The notes under the pieces are model-generated. The model searched no databases. It saw nothing but the letters and a program-made list of their open reading frames with translations, and was not told the DNA's origin. DNA of 64,000 nucleotides, from positions 992,001 to 1,056,000 of the forward strand of contig NZ_AP019650.1 in assembly GCF_009938165.1 (NCBI RefSeq), given 5' to 3'. Position 1 is the first letter of the stretch. Each line of letters begins with the position of its first letter. The DNA comes from Vibrio taketomensis. GTDB lineage: Bacteria; Pseudomonadota; Gammaproteobacteria; Enterobacterales; Vibrionaceae. Of the stretch, positions 9,783 to 19,340 are shown in pieces. The position numbers and the translations under genes are program-made.

Positions 9783-10061
9783 TTAACGCAACAAATTGAC
9801 TAAACGCTCATCTTTCTTTCGCAGTGAATAACAACCACGATACACGCGCCGCAGCTCCAAAACCTGATCTCGGCTGGATTTAGCATAGTACTGGTTTAGA
9901 AATACGGAAGAGTCTGGATAGCCTAGCTCTTGGACAGCACGCTTAAACATACTTTCAATTCTTGGGAAATCACGCTGCTCAAATAATTGGGTAAAATCTT
10001 CACACGTCGCACTCGCCCACGTAGCTGGCGATAACAAGCATAGACATAACAGTTTTTCAAT
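9783..10061 (-). CDS. Small secreted protein with apparent ATT start
   Basis: About 92 residues if begun at ATT (10061), which sits five bases after AAGGA. That start gives an ideal signal peptide (EKLLCLCLLSPATWASA). No ATG lies in frame upstream; a stop codon precedes the ribosome site. A downstream TTG at 10037 would cut the signal peptide in half. The mature part is short, charged and ends in RKKDERLVNLLR. No family recognised. The ATT could be a true rare start or a changed ATG. Confidence 0.55.
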   Translation of the reverse strand: MEKLLCLCLLSPATWASATCEDFTQLFEQRDFPRIESMFKRAVQELGYPDSSVFLNQYYAKSSRDQVLELRRVYRGCYSLRKKDERLVNLLR

Positions 10062-10460
10062 GGAATTCCTTCAGCTACAAGCCAAACAAGCGAACAAAAA
10101 ACAACCACACCAATTCACCATTTTCCTGTGGTTTGTCAGAAAAATCGCACAACCATATCGACGAAAAACATGGCGTTAAAATGCAGTTCAAACATATAAA
10201 ATTGACTACTTCACAATGATTTTAATTTAAACCGGTATTTCCGTGTCTTTTTCTCTCAAAACTACTGATTTTCCCAAGATCTGAGTGTTTTTTATCATGA
10301 AGAGCCTTCACCTTAGCGAACTCTTAGCGCGGTTCATACGCGAAATTAAATCGTCACGATTAACCGTTATTGTTATCCACATTCGACATAGCAATAGAGA
10401 CTGCCCCTTTAACTAAAAGCACGATATACTCCAAAGGTAACGTGTACTAAAAGGCTAACT
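10062..10460. other. Intergenic region before DUF2750
   Basis: About 400 AT-rich bases between divergent genes, with promoters for both. AAAAGGCTAAC just before 10461 serves as the ribosome site for the + gene. No other structure stands out. Confidence 0.4.
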
Positions 10461-10832
10461 ATGAGTGATACTAATCCGGTAACGGTTCCACGCGACCCAA
10501 TGGAGCGTTTTAACCTATTTTTTAAAGCAGCCTCTGAAAGCAAAAAGATCTGGTTGCTGATTGATGAGCATGGCAGCGTATTGCTTAACACTGATGACGA
10601 AGAATGTGTTCCTGTTTGGCCATCTGAAGCTCATGCCCTGCAATGGGCAACGGAAGAATGGGAAGGATTTACTGCTGAGCCAATCTCTATTGCGAAATGG
10701 AAAAGTCGCTGGACTATGGGCCTAGAACAAGATGATCTTTCGATCGTTGTTTTCCCAGATGAACAAGGTGAAGGTGTCGTGCTTTACCCTGACGAATTTG
10801 AATTTGAAATCGTTAAGCGTGAAAAACGCTAA
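10461..10832 (+). CDS. DUF2750 domain protein
   Basis: A 123-residue acidic cytoplasmic protein. The middle (WLLIDEHGSVLL, then VPVWPSEAHA and EPISIAKWKSRW) fits the DUF2750 family, which has no known function. Tryptophan-rich and without signal peptide or membrane segment. It stands alone, with a terminator 20 bases after the stop. Confidence 0.8.
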   Translation: MSDTNPVTVPRDPMERFNLFFKAASESKKIWLLIDEHGSVLLNTDDEECVPVWPSEAHALQWATEEWEGFTAEPISIAKWKSRWTMGLEQDDLSIVVFPDEQGEGVVLYPDEFEFEIVKREKR

Positions 10833-10851
10833 TAACATACTCAAGTAACCC

Positions 10852-10882
10852 TAAGGCAGCACCTACGCTGCCTTATTCTTTT
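10852..10882 (+). terminator. Terminator of DUF2750
   Basis: The stem TAAGGCAGC (10852-10860 region) / GCTGCCTTA (10867-10875) is followed by TTCTTTT. The bases before it (CTCAAGTAACC) resemble the palindromic repeat found elsewhere in the window. Confidence 0.8.
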
Positions 10883-10954
10883 GTATCGCCACCAGCTCTG
10901 ATAGAATCGCGTCCCTTCAGATACTCCCAATTTTTTGTAACAGAGAGCACCGTT

Positions 10955-11482
10955 ATGACCCAGCCTCAAACCATCATCGGCTTAATCAATCCTAAAAGCC
11001 CAGAAAATGTTGGCGCGGTAATGCGAGCGGTGGGTTGTTACCAAGCCGATAGCGTTGTCTACACTGGAACTCGCTACGATCGCGCTGCAAAATTCAGTAC
11101 AGATACCAAAAGTGTTAGTGATACCGTTCCATTGACCAAAGTTGAGTCCATACTTGATGGCCTCGCCGATGACACACAGATTGTCTGTGTCGAACTGGCT
11201 CTTGGCGCAACACCACTACCGCACTTTGAGCATCCCCAAAAGGCGATTTATATCTTTGGCCCAGAAGATGGCTCCATCCCTCAAGAAGTTGCAGATAGAG
11301 CACACCATGTGGTTTATGTACCCACTATCGGTTGTATGAACTTAGCTGCGTCTGTAAACGTTTTACTCTATGATCGTTTAGCCAAATCAGAAAGCATGGT
11401 CGTCGGCGATGAGTTAATTCGCAGCAGCCGCGACAATCGTAATAAATTGCGAGTTAAGCAAGACAACGAACAAGCCGCTTAA
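10955..11482 (+). CDS. SPOUT-family (TrmH-type) RNA methyltransferase
   Basis: A 175-residue protein with the three SpoU motifs: NPKSPENVGAVMRA (about residues 12-25), IYIFGPEDGSIPQE (about 96-109) and MNLAASVNVLLYDR (about 127-140). The last two build the knotted S-adenosylmethionine site. It should methylate a ribose in tRNA or rRNA; the length is close to TrmL-like enzymes, but the exact target cannot be told. The charged tail (RSSRDNRNKLRVKQ) may bind RNA. Single gene with its own ribosome site. Confidence 0.85.
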   Translation: MTQPQTIIGLINPKSPENVGAVMRAVGCYQADSVVYTGTRYDRAAKFSTDTKSVSDTVPLTKVESILDGLADDTQIVCVELALGATPLPHFEHPQKAIYIFGPEDGSIPQEVADRAHHVVYVPTIGCMNLAASVNVLLYDRLAKSESMVVGDELIRSSRDNRNKLRVKQDNEQAA

Positions 11483-11518
11483 CGGCGCTTAGGCTACTAT
11501 GCCTCAAGCAATCATTGG

Positions 11519-11566
11519 TTATACCCACGTAATCAGAACGAGGTAGCGTTCGGTTACTTGGGTATG
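11519..11566. repeat. Interspersed palindromic repeat, copy 1
   Basis: An imperfect inverted repeat: TTATACCCACGTAA at one end and GGTTACTTGGGTATG at the other, around an AACGAGGTAGCGTT-type centre. Related copies lie at 30971-31005 and 32814-32852, all in intergenic DNA and all able to fold. Confidence 0.6.
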
Positions 11567-11848
11567 AAAAGCCAGTGATTACATTGTGCTCAAGATTAAA
11601 ATTTTCAATCAAACTTTACTCGGATTAACCTTTCAATTTGCTACCAATAATAGTTTACTAACGCTGCGGAAGCGCTAAGTACATTCATTTCCCAAGCTAG
11701 CACTCCGATTATCTCCTAACACTTAGTCAGCTCACTATGCGACGCCACTGTATTATTCAATAGATTGGCTACACCCTTGCTTCATGCATTTGACGATAGA
11801 AATAGGATTACCCAATGAAGCCAATCAAACTATCGAGGCACGATTCGA
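11567..11848 (+). other. Intergenic region before the MFS gene
   Basis: With the preceding repeat this makes about 366 bases without a gene. Nothing else recognisable is present. An ATG at 11816 opens only a frame that does not match the MFS protein. Confidence 0.35.
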
Positions 11849-13030
11849 GTGAAGAGCCAATTTCAATTTAAAACCATTCTTCTGGCGTGTCTGATCATTA
11901 GCATCGGACAACTGAGTATGGGCTTGGTGTTCCCATCGTTGCCTTGGATTGCCAAAGATTTCACCATTTCCCTCGACCAAGCCCAACTGCTTGTCAGTAT
12001 ATATTTGCTTGGTTTCGGCCCTTCGCAGTTTCTTTATGGCCCCATTTCTGATGCGCTTGGACGTAAAGTAGTGCTACTAAGTGGTTTACTCATCGCTATG
12101 CTTGGGCTGCTGACGATTATCGTCTTCAGTGACACCTTTACCGGCATGGTAATGGGGCGATTTTTACAAGGTATCGGCACGGGTTGCTGCGCCGTATTAG
12201 CTCGAGCGTCCACTCGTGACCGCTTTAACGGCCCTGACTTACCGATTGCGATGGCTTATATCGCCATGGCCGCCTCAATCACACCACTATTTGCACCCGT
12301 TATTGGCGGATTCATCAACTTTCATTTCGGCTGGAGCATGGTATTTATCTCATTGCTCGGCTACGTCTTTATCGCTTGGTGCATTATCGCAGTACGATTT
12401 AAAGAAACGCTTGCCCAGCGTTCAGAAATACCGTCAGCCAAAGCCATGCTGCTTCAATACCGCAATCTACTCACTTCTCGCTACTTTATGAGTTTTGCTA
12501 GTATTGGGTGGCTCAATTTTAGCTTGATGATCACGACGGTCTCGGTGATGCCCTTTATTATGCAAAACCAAATTGGCATGACCTCTGATGAATATGCAAT
12601 GTGGGCGTTAATTCCTGCCTTAGGCATGTTGGCTGGCACCAGTATTTGCAACCGGGTACGCCCAATTATTGGCAGTAAAAAGATGTTACTCTGGACACCT
12701 GCCTTGCATCTAACCGCTGCTGTTTGGTTATTCTTTTGTCCTGTTGAACCTATTTTCCTAATGATCGGCCAGTTATTCATGATTTTAGGTAATGGCATTG
12801 CTCTGCCCACCGCAAGCGCAAGTCGATGGATGCACCGCCTGCGTATGTGCCATGCCGCTGCCATGTCTGGCGGTGGACAAATGGTGGTCTCATCGCTCGT
12901 CAGTATGCTACTGATGCAATTAGGGCTCAGCCAAGCTTGGCATTTGTCTCTGGTAATCTTAGTTTTCACAGCGATAACGCTGACTAATATTTTGCGTGGC
13001 TTTAATAGCCCAGAGCCTGAGCAGCTATAG
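11849..13030 (+). CDS. MFS drug-efflux transporter, Bcr/CflA type
   Basis: 393 residues with about 12 membrane segments. The loop between segments 2 and 3 carries GPISDALGRKVVLL, the major-facilitator motif A of drug:proton antiporters. LQGIGTGCCAVLARA near residue 110 matches the Bcr/CflA subfamily. It should export a small hydrophobic molecule in exchange for protons; the substrate cannot be read. The start is GTG (MKSQFQFK); the upstream ATG is out of frame. The next gene follows closely. Confidence 0.85.
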   Translation: MKSQFQFKTILLACLIISIGQLSMGLVFPSLPWIAKDFTISLDQAQLLVSIYLLGFGPSQFLYGPISDALGRKVVLLSGLLIAMLGLLTIIVFSDTFTGMVMGRFLQGIGTGCCAVLARASTRDRFNGPDLPIAMAYIAMAASITPLFAPVIGGFINFHFGWSMVFISLLGYVFIAWCIIAVRFKETLAQRSEIPSAKAMLLQYRNLLTSRYFMSFASIGWLNFSLMITTVSVMPFIMQNQIGMTSDEYAMWALIPALGMLAGTSICNRVRPIIGSKKMLLWTPALHLTAAVWLFFCPVEPIFLMIGQLFMILGNGIALPTASASRWMHRLRMCHAAAMSGGGQMVVSSLVSMLLMQLGLSQAWHLSLVILVFTAITLTNILRGFNSPEPEQL

Positions 13031-13153
13031 TGTTGCTAACAGGGCATTGCTCTTATTTTTGTCAATCTGTTGCCAATAAAAGTAATAGAAGGTTGTGTTT
13101 CAAACCGATCAGGATTAAATTTCGGTTCACTTACCATTTTGAACATACCTGCA

Positions 13154-14263
13154 GTGTTACGTTTTCGTCCTCATATTGATTACCCGCTGCTCGCTGCGAT
13201 CTGTTTTTTGATCATGGCGGGCACTATTAGCGTGTGGAGCGCAAGTGGCTTTAGTGAGCCAATTTTGGAACGCCACCTTGCTCGTGCATTCATTGCTATC
13301 TGTGCATTGATTGTCCTCTCCGCAGTACCAGCAAAAAAACTGTGTGATATAGCTCCGCCACTCTTTGTTTTGGCGGTCACCTTGCTACTTGCGGTTGTGA
13401 TTGCAGGTGATGCGACTAACGGTTCAAAACGTTGGTTAGCGCTTGGCCCGATTCGCTTTCAGCCTTCTGAGTTAGTAAAAGTTGCCGTACCAATGATGAC
13501 GGCTTGGATGATCGCTAAAGACCCGGGAGTACCGTCTTTTGGCAAGATCCTACTCTGCCTCGCATTAACTGCGATCCCAGCAGGTCTTATCGTGATTCAG
13601 CCCGATCTAGATGGCGCAATCTTTACGGTCATCTACTCGTTGTTTGTGCTGTTTTTAGGCGGTATGAGCTGGAAGATCATCGCATCGGTCGTGGGCATCG
13701 TCGCCACAGCAGTACCGATCCTTTGGATGTTCTTTATGGAAGAATATCAGAAGAAGCGTGTGACTCAGTTTTTAAACCCTGAGTCTGATCCGCTTGGTGC
13801 AGGCTATCAGATCATTCAATCTTTGGTCGCCATCGGCTCGGGTGGTATTCGTGGTAAAGGCTTTACCAACGCAACCCAAGGTCAACTTGGCTTTATTCCT
13901 GAAAGTCATACTGACTTCATCTTCTCGACGTTCGCTGAAGAATGGGGCTATTTTGGTAGCGTATTATTAATCGCGACCTACTTATTTATTGCGGGTCGCA
14001 CACTCTGGCTTGCAAGCCAAAGTGACTCGGCATACGGACGTTTAGTGATTGGCGCACTATCGCTGAGTTTCATGCTTTACGCCTTTATCAATATGGGTAT
14101 GGTAAGCGGACTATTGCCTGTAATGGGTAGCCCGTTGCCGTTTATCAGCTATGGTGGTACGGCGATGATCACGCAAGGCGCATGCTTTGGCATTATCATG
14201 GCACTCGCACCAAGACGGCGCAAAGCAGGTACGCCGTTCTCAGCCATGGGTCACGCCCATTAA
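13154..14263 (+). CDS. RodA/FtsW/SpoVE (SEDS) protein, RodA-type paralogue
   Basis: About 370 residues from the GTG at 13154 (MLRFRPHIDYPLL), with about 10 membrane segments. RFQPSELVKVAVP, NPESDPLGAGYQIIQS, ESHTDFIFS and PLPFISYGG all match RodA, the glycosyltransferase that polymerises peptidoglycan in the rod complex. A TTG at 13070 would add 28 unlike residues; neither start has a good ribosome site. No PBP2, mreBCD or lipoprotein gene is beside it, unlike a typical rodA, so this is probably an extra copy. Confidence 0.85.
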   Translation: MLRFRPHIDYPLLAAICFLIMAGTISVWSASGFSEPILERHLARAFIAICALIVLSAVPAKKLCDIAPPLFVLAVTLLLAVVIAGDATNGSKRWLALGPIRFQPSELVKVAVPMMTAWMIAKDPGVPSFGKILLCLALTAIPAGLIVIQPDLDGAIFTVIYSLFVLFLGGMSWKIIASVVGIVATAVPILWMFFMEEYQKKRVTQFLNPESDPLGAGYQIIQSLVAIGSGGIRGKGFTNATQGQLGFIPESHTDFIFSTFAEEWGYFGSVLLIATYLFIAGRTLWLASQSDSAYGRLVIGALSLSFMLYAFINMGMVSGLLPVMGSPLPFISYGGTAMITQGACFGIIMALAPRRRKAGTPFSAMGHAH

Positions 14264-14280
14264 GCAAGTTCTATCAAAGA

Positions 14281-14309
14281 AAAAGACCAGCAAATTGCTG
14301 GTCTTTTTT
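14281..14309. terminator. Bidirectional terminator
   Basis: The stem AAAGACCAGCA / TGCTGGTCTTT with a 3-base loop has T-runs on both sides. It lies between the convergent RodA-like and peroxiredoxin-like genes. Confidence 0.9.
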
Positions 14310-14328
14310 GTTCGGTTTGGCTGCCTAT

Positions 14329-14868
14329 TTAATAGTTTAACGTACCGCGGATCGGATAGTGATTGTCAGGGTCGCGAATCCACGCTAAACCGCGAGTTAA
14401 TGCACCGAGTTCTGGACGAACAAATGGATTGTTTGAAATATCCACCACGTGCAAATCACCATGTTCATTAACGATAAACAGACCCGGTTCTGCGAAGTTA
14501 TGGTCTGTCTCTTGCTCTGATCGCGGTACAGAGATGTAAACTCCCAGAAGCTGCATTTGCGCTTGAGTCAACCCATAAGCGATAGGAAAGCTAATATCCA
14601 ACTTTTCCATATGTTCTTGAAGCTGAGCTTTTGAATCGGCGCTGACTGCAATAATGCCAACCCCTGCATCACTGAATGCTTGCTTATAAGTCTCTAACTC
14701 ATTGAGGTATTTGGTACACAACGGGCAATGTTTACCTCGATAAACGAAGATCGCTTGCCATGTCATTCCTTCCTGCGGTTGACTCAACAACACAGTATTA
14801 TCATTCGGCAAAGTCGCACTTATATTAGGAAATGCATCGCCTGCTTTAAGCTTTACTGAATGTGCCAT
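14329..14868 (-). CDS. Peroxiredoxin-like AhpC/TSA family protein
   Basis: 179 residues with a thioredoxin fold. YRGKHCPLCTKYL (about residues 43-55) places a CxxC where AhpC/TSA peroxiredoxins have the peroxidatic cysteine, so it is of the PRX-like type rather than classical AhpC. GVGIIAVSADSKAQ and GLFIVNEHGDLHVVD are typical strands. It should reduce peroxides or act as a thiol oxidoreductase in the cytoplasm. Single gene. Confidence 0.82.
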   Translation of the reverse strand: MAHSVKLKAGDAFPNISATLPNDNTVLLSQPQEGMTWQAIFVYRGKHCPLCTKYLNELETYKQAFSDAGVGIIAVSADSKAQLQEHMEKLDISFPIAYGLTQAQMQLLGVYISVPRSEQETDHNFAEPGLFIVNEHGDLHVVDISNNPFVRPELGALTRGLAWIRDPDNHYPIRGTLNY

Positions 14869-15128
14869 TATCCCTCTCCTAATCGGTCAACATAACACTC
14901 GCTCGATCTAGTTAAGCACATCCTCCCGCGAAAACAAGCAGTCACCATTAGGTAACCTAAACCTTTGAACTAAAAACATAAACCACCAATCAATAACAAA
15001 AATTATTAAATAATAATTATTGATAATTTTTATCTTTCATTGAATTTATTTATGTGTACTCAACTTATGAAGACTCGTTGAATATAAAGCGCGACGAGCA
15101 AATGATTAGATTAGAAAAAGGGTGAACC

Positions 15129-15515
15129 ATGAAACTTCTTCACACGATGATCCGCGTGGCTGATCTAGACAAATCGATTGAGTTTTACACCAACGTTTTG
15201 GGAATGAGTGTACTCAGCCGCTTTGAAAATCCAGAGTACCGTTACACATTGGTATTCGTAGGTAACCCTGAGCACCCAGAAAGCTCTACCATCGAATTAA
15301 CGCACAACTGGGACACGAATAGCTACGACATAGGTAATGCATTCGGTCACCTCGCATTAGGCAGCGAAGATATCTACGCTGCGTGCGAACAAATTAAAGC
15401 AGCAGGTGGCAACGTCACTCGCGAGCCAGGTCCAATGCTAGGTGGCGATACGCACATTGCATTCGTTAAAGACCCTGATGGCTACCAAATTGAATTGATC
15501 CAAACCAGCAAATAA
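15129..15515 (+). CDS. gloA: Lactoylglutathione lyase (glyoxalase I)
   Basis: 128 residues, close to E. coli GloA. All four metal ligands are at the expected places: His5, Glu56, His74 and Glu122. The enzyme turns the methylglyoxal-glutathione hemithioacetal into S-lactoylglutathione. It begins 14 bases before nemA; in E. coli nemA and gloA also form an operon, in the reverse order, for electrophile detoxification. No nemR-type regulator is beside it here. Confidence 0.95.
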   Translation: MKLLHTMIRVADLDKSIEFYTNVLGMSVLSRFENPEYRYTLVFVGNPEHPESSTIELTHNWDTNSYDIGNAFGHLALGSEDIYAACEQIKAAGGNVTREPGPMLGGDTHIAFVKDPDGYQIELIQTSK

Positions 15516-15528
15516 GAGGTGTTGTAAT

Positions 15529-16614
15529 ATGTTTAATACCATTCAACTGGGTAAACTCACCCTTGCAAATCGTATCGTAATGCCACCAATGACTCGCTCA
15601 CGTGCAAGCCAACCTGGCAACGTTGCAAACGCTATGATGGCAGAATACTACGCTCAACGTGCAAGCGCTGGTTTGATTGTGGCCGAAGGCACACAAATCT
15701 CTCCTATGGGTCAAGGTTATGCTTGGACACCAGGCATTTACAGCCAAGAACAAATTGCAGGTTGGAAACTCGTAACCGACGCAGTCCACGCAAAAGGCGG
15801 CGCGATCTTTGCGCAGCTTTGGCACGTTGGCCGTGTAACTCATCCAGACAATATTGGTGGCAATCAACCTATCTCATCTTCTGCGTTAAAAGCTGAGAAT
15901 GTAAAAGTATTTATCGACAACGGCAGCGATGAACCTGGCTTTGTTGACGTGGTTGAACCGCGTGAGATGAGCAAAGATGACATCAAACAGGTTGTGGCCG
16001 AATATCGCCAAGCTGCACTCAATGCAATTGAAGCGGGCTTTGATGGCATTGAACTGCACGCAGCGAACGGTTACCTAGTTAATCAGTTTATTGACTCTGA
16101 AGCGAACAATCGTACTGATGAATACGGCGGCAGCATCGAAAACCGTCTACGTTTCCTTGGTGAAGTAGTTGAGGCGATGACTGATGCTATCGGCGCTGAT
16201 CGCGTAGGTGTGCGTCTGGCGCCATTTACGTCACTAAACGGCACTGTCGACAAAACACCAGTAGAGACTTACACCACAGCTGCAGCGCTACTAAACAGAC
16301 TAAACGTTGTGTATATGCACATTGCTGAAGTGGACTGGGACGATGCGCCTGATACGCCAGCGGAATTTAAGCGTGCAGTGCGTGACGCCTACCAAGGTGT
16401 CATCATCTACGCAGGCCGCTACAACACTGAAAAAGCGGCAAAAGCTTTGGAAGATGACCTCGCTGATATGATTGGTTTTGGTCGTCCATTTATCGCTAAC
16501 CCAGACTTGCCAAGTCGTATTCAGCATGGCTACCCACTGGCTGCACATGACCCTGCAACGTTGTTTGGCGGTAATGAAAAAGGCCTAATTGATTACCCAG
16601 AATATCAAGCGTAG
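15529..16614 (+). CDS. nemA: N-ethylmaleimide reductase / old yellow enzyme
   Basis: A 361-residue FMN flavoprotein. NRIVMPPMTRSRA near the N-terminus, FAQLWHVGRVTHPD, ELHAANGYLVNQF and EYGGSIENRLRF are classic old yellow enzyme motifs, with the His-x-x-Asn pair (HAAN) that binds substrate. It reduces activated double bonds in reactive electrophiles using NADPH. Operon with gloA, then a strong terminator. Confidence 0.93.
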   Translation: MFNTIQLGKLTLANRIVMPPMTRSRASQPGNVANAMMAEYYAQRASAGLIVAEGTQISPMGQGYAWTPGIYSQEQIAGWKLVTDAVHAKGGAIFAQLWHVGRVTHPDNIGGNQPISSSALKAENVKVFIDNGSDEPGFVDVVEPREMSKDDIKQVVAEYRQAALNAIEAGFDGIELHAANGYLVNQFIDSEANNRTDEYGGSIENRLRFLGEVVEAMTDAIGADRVGVRLAPFTSLNGTVDKTPVETYTTAAALLNRLNVVYMHIAEVDWDDAPDTPAEFKRAVRDAYQGVIIYAGRYNTEKAAKALEDDLADMIGFGRPFIANPDLPSRIQHGYPLAAHDPATLFGGNEKGLIDYPEYQA

Positions 16615-16689
16615 TTACAAGACAGCGATTTCAAACTGAATTGATCATCGTTGCTAAACGAAACTAAGCGGCGACGATTCAATAGTAAG

Positions 16690-16722
16690 AGGCTAACACT
16701 TCCCCCAGTGTTAGCCTTTTTT
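16690..16722 (+). terminator. Terminator of gloA-nemA
   Basis: The perfect 11-bp stem AGGCTAACACT / AGTGTTAGCCT with a TCCCCC loop is followed by a run of T. Confidence 0.92.
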
Positions 16723-16851
16723 GCATCGAACCCCACAAAATAAACACAAAAGCTCATCAAAGATAGAATTTGGTTCAAATTGAGTTTTTGTGATACATTT
16801 ATTCAGATCGTTTCTATTATTACTCCTAGACGCCAACCTAAGGAGACGAAC

Positions 16852-17382
16852 ATGAAACGCACACTGATTGCCACTACCCTACTACTTACTGCTTTTGCAA
16901 GCTCAGCAATGACGCTTACCAGCACCGATATTCAAGAAGGTTCTCGCATGGCGGACACCTATGCATTTAACGGATTCGGTTGCAGCGGAGATAACGTATC
17001 ACCGCAGCTGAGTTGGCAAGATGCGCCAGAGGGCACAAAAAGCTTTGCTATCACAGCTTATGATCCTGATGCACCAACAGGCAGCGGCTGGTGGCACTGG
17101 GTGGCAACCGATATTCCCGCATCAGTAAACTCGTTGAAACAAGGCGCATCTGGCCATGATTTTACGGGTAAACAACAACATAATGATTACGGAAGCGTTG
17201 GCTTTGGCGGCGTTTGTCCACCTAAAGGCGACGGTATGCACCGTTATCAATTTACTGTTTGGGCTATGCCAAGTGAAAAATTAGACATTCCACAAGGCGC
17301 TTCTAACGCATTGATTGGCTTTATGTTAAGAGCCAATGCACTAGATAAAGCAACCCTGACTGCCACTTACGTTAACGAGTAA
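16852..17382 (+). CDS. YbhB/YbcL (PEBP, Raf kinase inhibitor-like) protein
   Basis: 176 residues from the ATG at 16852, set by AAGGAG just upstream. A signal peptide (MKRTLIATTLLLTAFASSA) directs it to the periplasm. AYDPDAPTGSGWWHWV and the downstream GGVCPPKGDGMHRYQF are the two halves of the phosphatidylethanolamine-binding protein pocket. Its bacterial role is not established. An AraC-type gene follows 27 bases later and may control it. Confidence 0.88.
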   Translation: MKRTLIATTLLLTAFASSAMTLTSTDIQEGSRMADTYAFNGFGCSGDNVSPQLSWQDAPEGTKSFAITAYDPDAPTGSGWWHWVATDIPASVNSLKQGASGHDFTGKQQHNDYGSVGFGGVCPPKGDGMHRYQFTVWAMPSEKLDIPQGASNALIGFMLRANALDKATLTATYVNE

Positions 17383-17409
17383 GTGAAGAAAATAAAAAGG
17401 CATTAAGTC

Positions 17410-18187
17410 ATGAATAAACCATTGGTACAAACTGTTCACTATCGCGGCAAGCGTGCACAGCCACTAAGCAATGTGTTTATTCATGCTCCAACTATTATTT
17501 GGGTCGATCAAGGTTACAAGCAGCTTTGGTGGCATGAGCAAAGCATACAGCTTGGTCGATCCAATTGGATTGTCGTGCCTGCTGGGCAATACCTCACTTT
17601 CGTCAATACGCCTGAGCAAAAACAATTTCATTCACGTGCCATGGCATTCAATCTACAGCCACCAGCAGAATGGTTGCAGCAATCCTTAAGCGATAATGAG
17701 AAGACAAGTCACGCCTTTCCACAAATCGCCACCACGCCACAACTCGAGTACTGTTTTAACCTCGTGAGTGACATGCTCGATAAGGTCTGTCGCTTCAAGC
17801 GCAAAACAACTAATTCTAGGTTTGTACGCTGAACTTCGAGAGGTGGGAGCACTTGATTTACTGTTTCCTAACGATCAGAAAATGGTACGAGATAAATTGG
17901 CGAACTATCTGAGTTCTGCGCCAGGAGATGATCATTCAATAGAAGCCGCCGCTAGCCATCTTGCGATGAGTCGAGCGACACTCACTCGCAAACTGAATGC
18001 GGAGGGAAGCAGCTTCCGTGAAGTGTTAGCAGAAATACGTATGAATCATGCAATCAATCTACTACAGCGCAACTTTACGCAGTTAGACACCGCGTTAGCC
18101 TGCGGTTATCAATCACAAACCCGTTTTAATCAGCGCTTTAAACAGCAATTTGGGCTAACACCGCATCAATATCAACTGACCTTGTAG
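17410..18187 (+). pseudogene. AraC-family regulator, frameshifted
   Basis: Two overlapping frames make one protein. The first (from 17410) encodes a cupin-like AraC N-terminal domain; the second holds the DNA-binding domain (AASHLAMSRATLTRKL, then ACGYQSQTRFNQRFKQQFG). Removing one G from GATAAGGTCTGT at 17784-17785 joins them into about 258 residues. Conservation is full on both sides, so the break is recent or a sequencing error. The likely targets are the PEBP gene before it or its own promoter. Confidence 0.8.
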
Positions 18188-18300
18188 CACACTCGCTGTT
18201 TTTAAACACAGAACGATATCGCTTACTGAATTGACGAGCATGTTACTTAAGGTTCGTTTAGACTGAGCGACAGTAGCTACGTCAAATCGAGGTATGACGC

Positions 18301-19251
18301 TTGAGTCATAATAAAACGCTCACCTTTGCAACACTAAACCTATTCAACTTTATAGAGCCACCCAGCGCATACTATGATTTTGAAAACATTTATGATCAGC
18401 AATCATGGCAAGAAAAGTGTGATTGGACTAAAGATAAAGTACGCCAATTAAATCCCGATGTAATTGGTATGCAAGAGGTGTTCAGCATTGGTGCCACAAA
18501 ACGGCTATTTACTGAACTTGGCTACCCCTATTTCGTCGCGCTCGACACTCCACATATCGAGTCGGACTATATATATTCAAAGCCCGTTGTCGCGATAGCC
18601 TCAAGATACCCAATTAAACAGGCGCAACTCGTCACTCCATGCGAAACGATTGAACAGACCTATGGAGTTCAGCCTCCCGCCTTTAGCCGCCAACCGATTT
18701 TTGCCACGCTGTCCGTCCCTATGCTGGGCGATATTGCTGTTTATGTCTGTCACTTAAAATCACAGCGCCCAACGGAGAGCAAAGATGAAAACCAAAGCCA
18801 TAGATTGATCGGCAGTTGGCTTTCAAGCCAGCAAAGAGGATGGGAAGCTTTGATGTTACGCCTGTTTATGGAGCAGCAATATCTGCAAGCGCCAATGCCA
18901 ACCGTACTAATGGGAGACATGAACCAGAGCTTAGATTTCGCTATTACCGGTTTATTAACCCAGTCTGTAGAAGCAGAAAGTAACCAGCTTAAATTACAAG
19001 ACAGTTGGAATATCTATAGCAAAGCGAAACCAGATTTAGTTCGTCAACCTACTCATTACCATTTTGCCAAAGGCAATGTGCTGGATTACATTTTGCTCTC
19101 ACAAGAATTCCAAGCAGAATCGCCCTACTCACTGGCTGACGTCATTAACTACACCGTGCTTGATCAACACTTAATCAATCCAATTTACAGCCAAGACAAA
19201 CAAGCCAGTGACCATGCGTTTGTGGCTGTCACAGCAAGGTTGGTGCTTTAA
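18301..19251 (+). CDS. Endonuclease/exonuclease/phosphatase family protein
   Basis: 316 residues. ATLNLFNF near the start, PDVIGMQEVF (about residues 43-52), VYVCHLKSQRP, LMGDMNQSLD and KQASDHAFVAV are the ordered catalytic motifs of the EEP family, giving Asn, Glu, Asp/Asn and Asp-His of the metal site. No signal peptide. The start is TTG with GAGG upstream; a nearby ATG is out of frame. The substrate (nucleic acid, phosphoinositide or other phosphodiester) cannot be decided. Confidence 0.85.
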   Translation: MSHNKTLTFATLNLFNFIEPPSAYYDFENIYDQQSWQEKCDWTKDKVRQLNPDVIGMQEVFSIGATKRLFTELGYPYFVALDTPHIESDYIYSKPVVAIASRYPIKQAQLVTPCETIEQTYGVQPPAFSRQPIFATLSVPMLGDIAVYVCHLKSQRPTESKDENQSHRLIGSWLSSQQRGWEALMLRLFMEQQYLQAPMPTVLMGDMNQSLDFAITGLLTQSVEAESNQLKLQDSWNIYSKAKPDLVRQPTHYHFAKGNVLDYILLSQEFQAESPYSLADVINYTVLDQHLINPIYSQDKQASDHAFVAVTARLVL

Positions 19252-19340
19252 ACGTAAATAGCTTTTGTGGTCTGTAAAGAAAACCCATATATTGGAATCT
19301 TACCCTTCGTTTCCTTGTACAACTGCAACAAGAAGCCAAT

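Noticed and set aside
12481..12969. 162-codon ORF on the - strand
   Set aside because: It lies wholly inside the MFS transporter gene in antisense, has no ribosome site and no family-like sequence.
15000..15035. AT-rich ATAATTATTGATAAT tract before gloA, like a Fur box
   Set aside because: Fits the 7-1-7 Fur pattern only loosely and the region is simply very AT-rich; gloA-nemA is not an expected Fur target.
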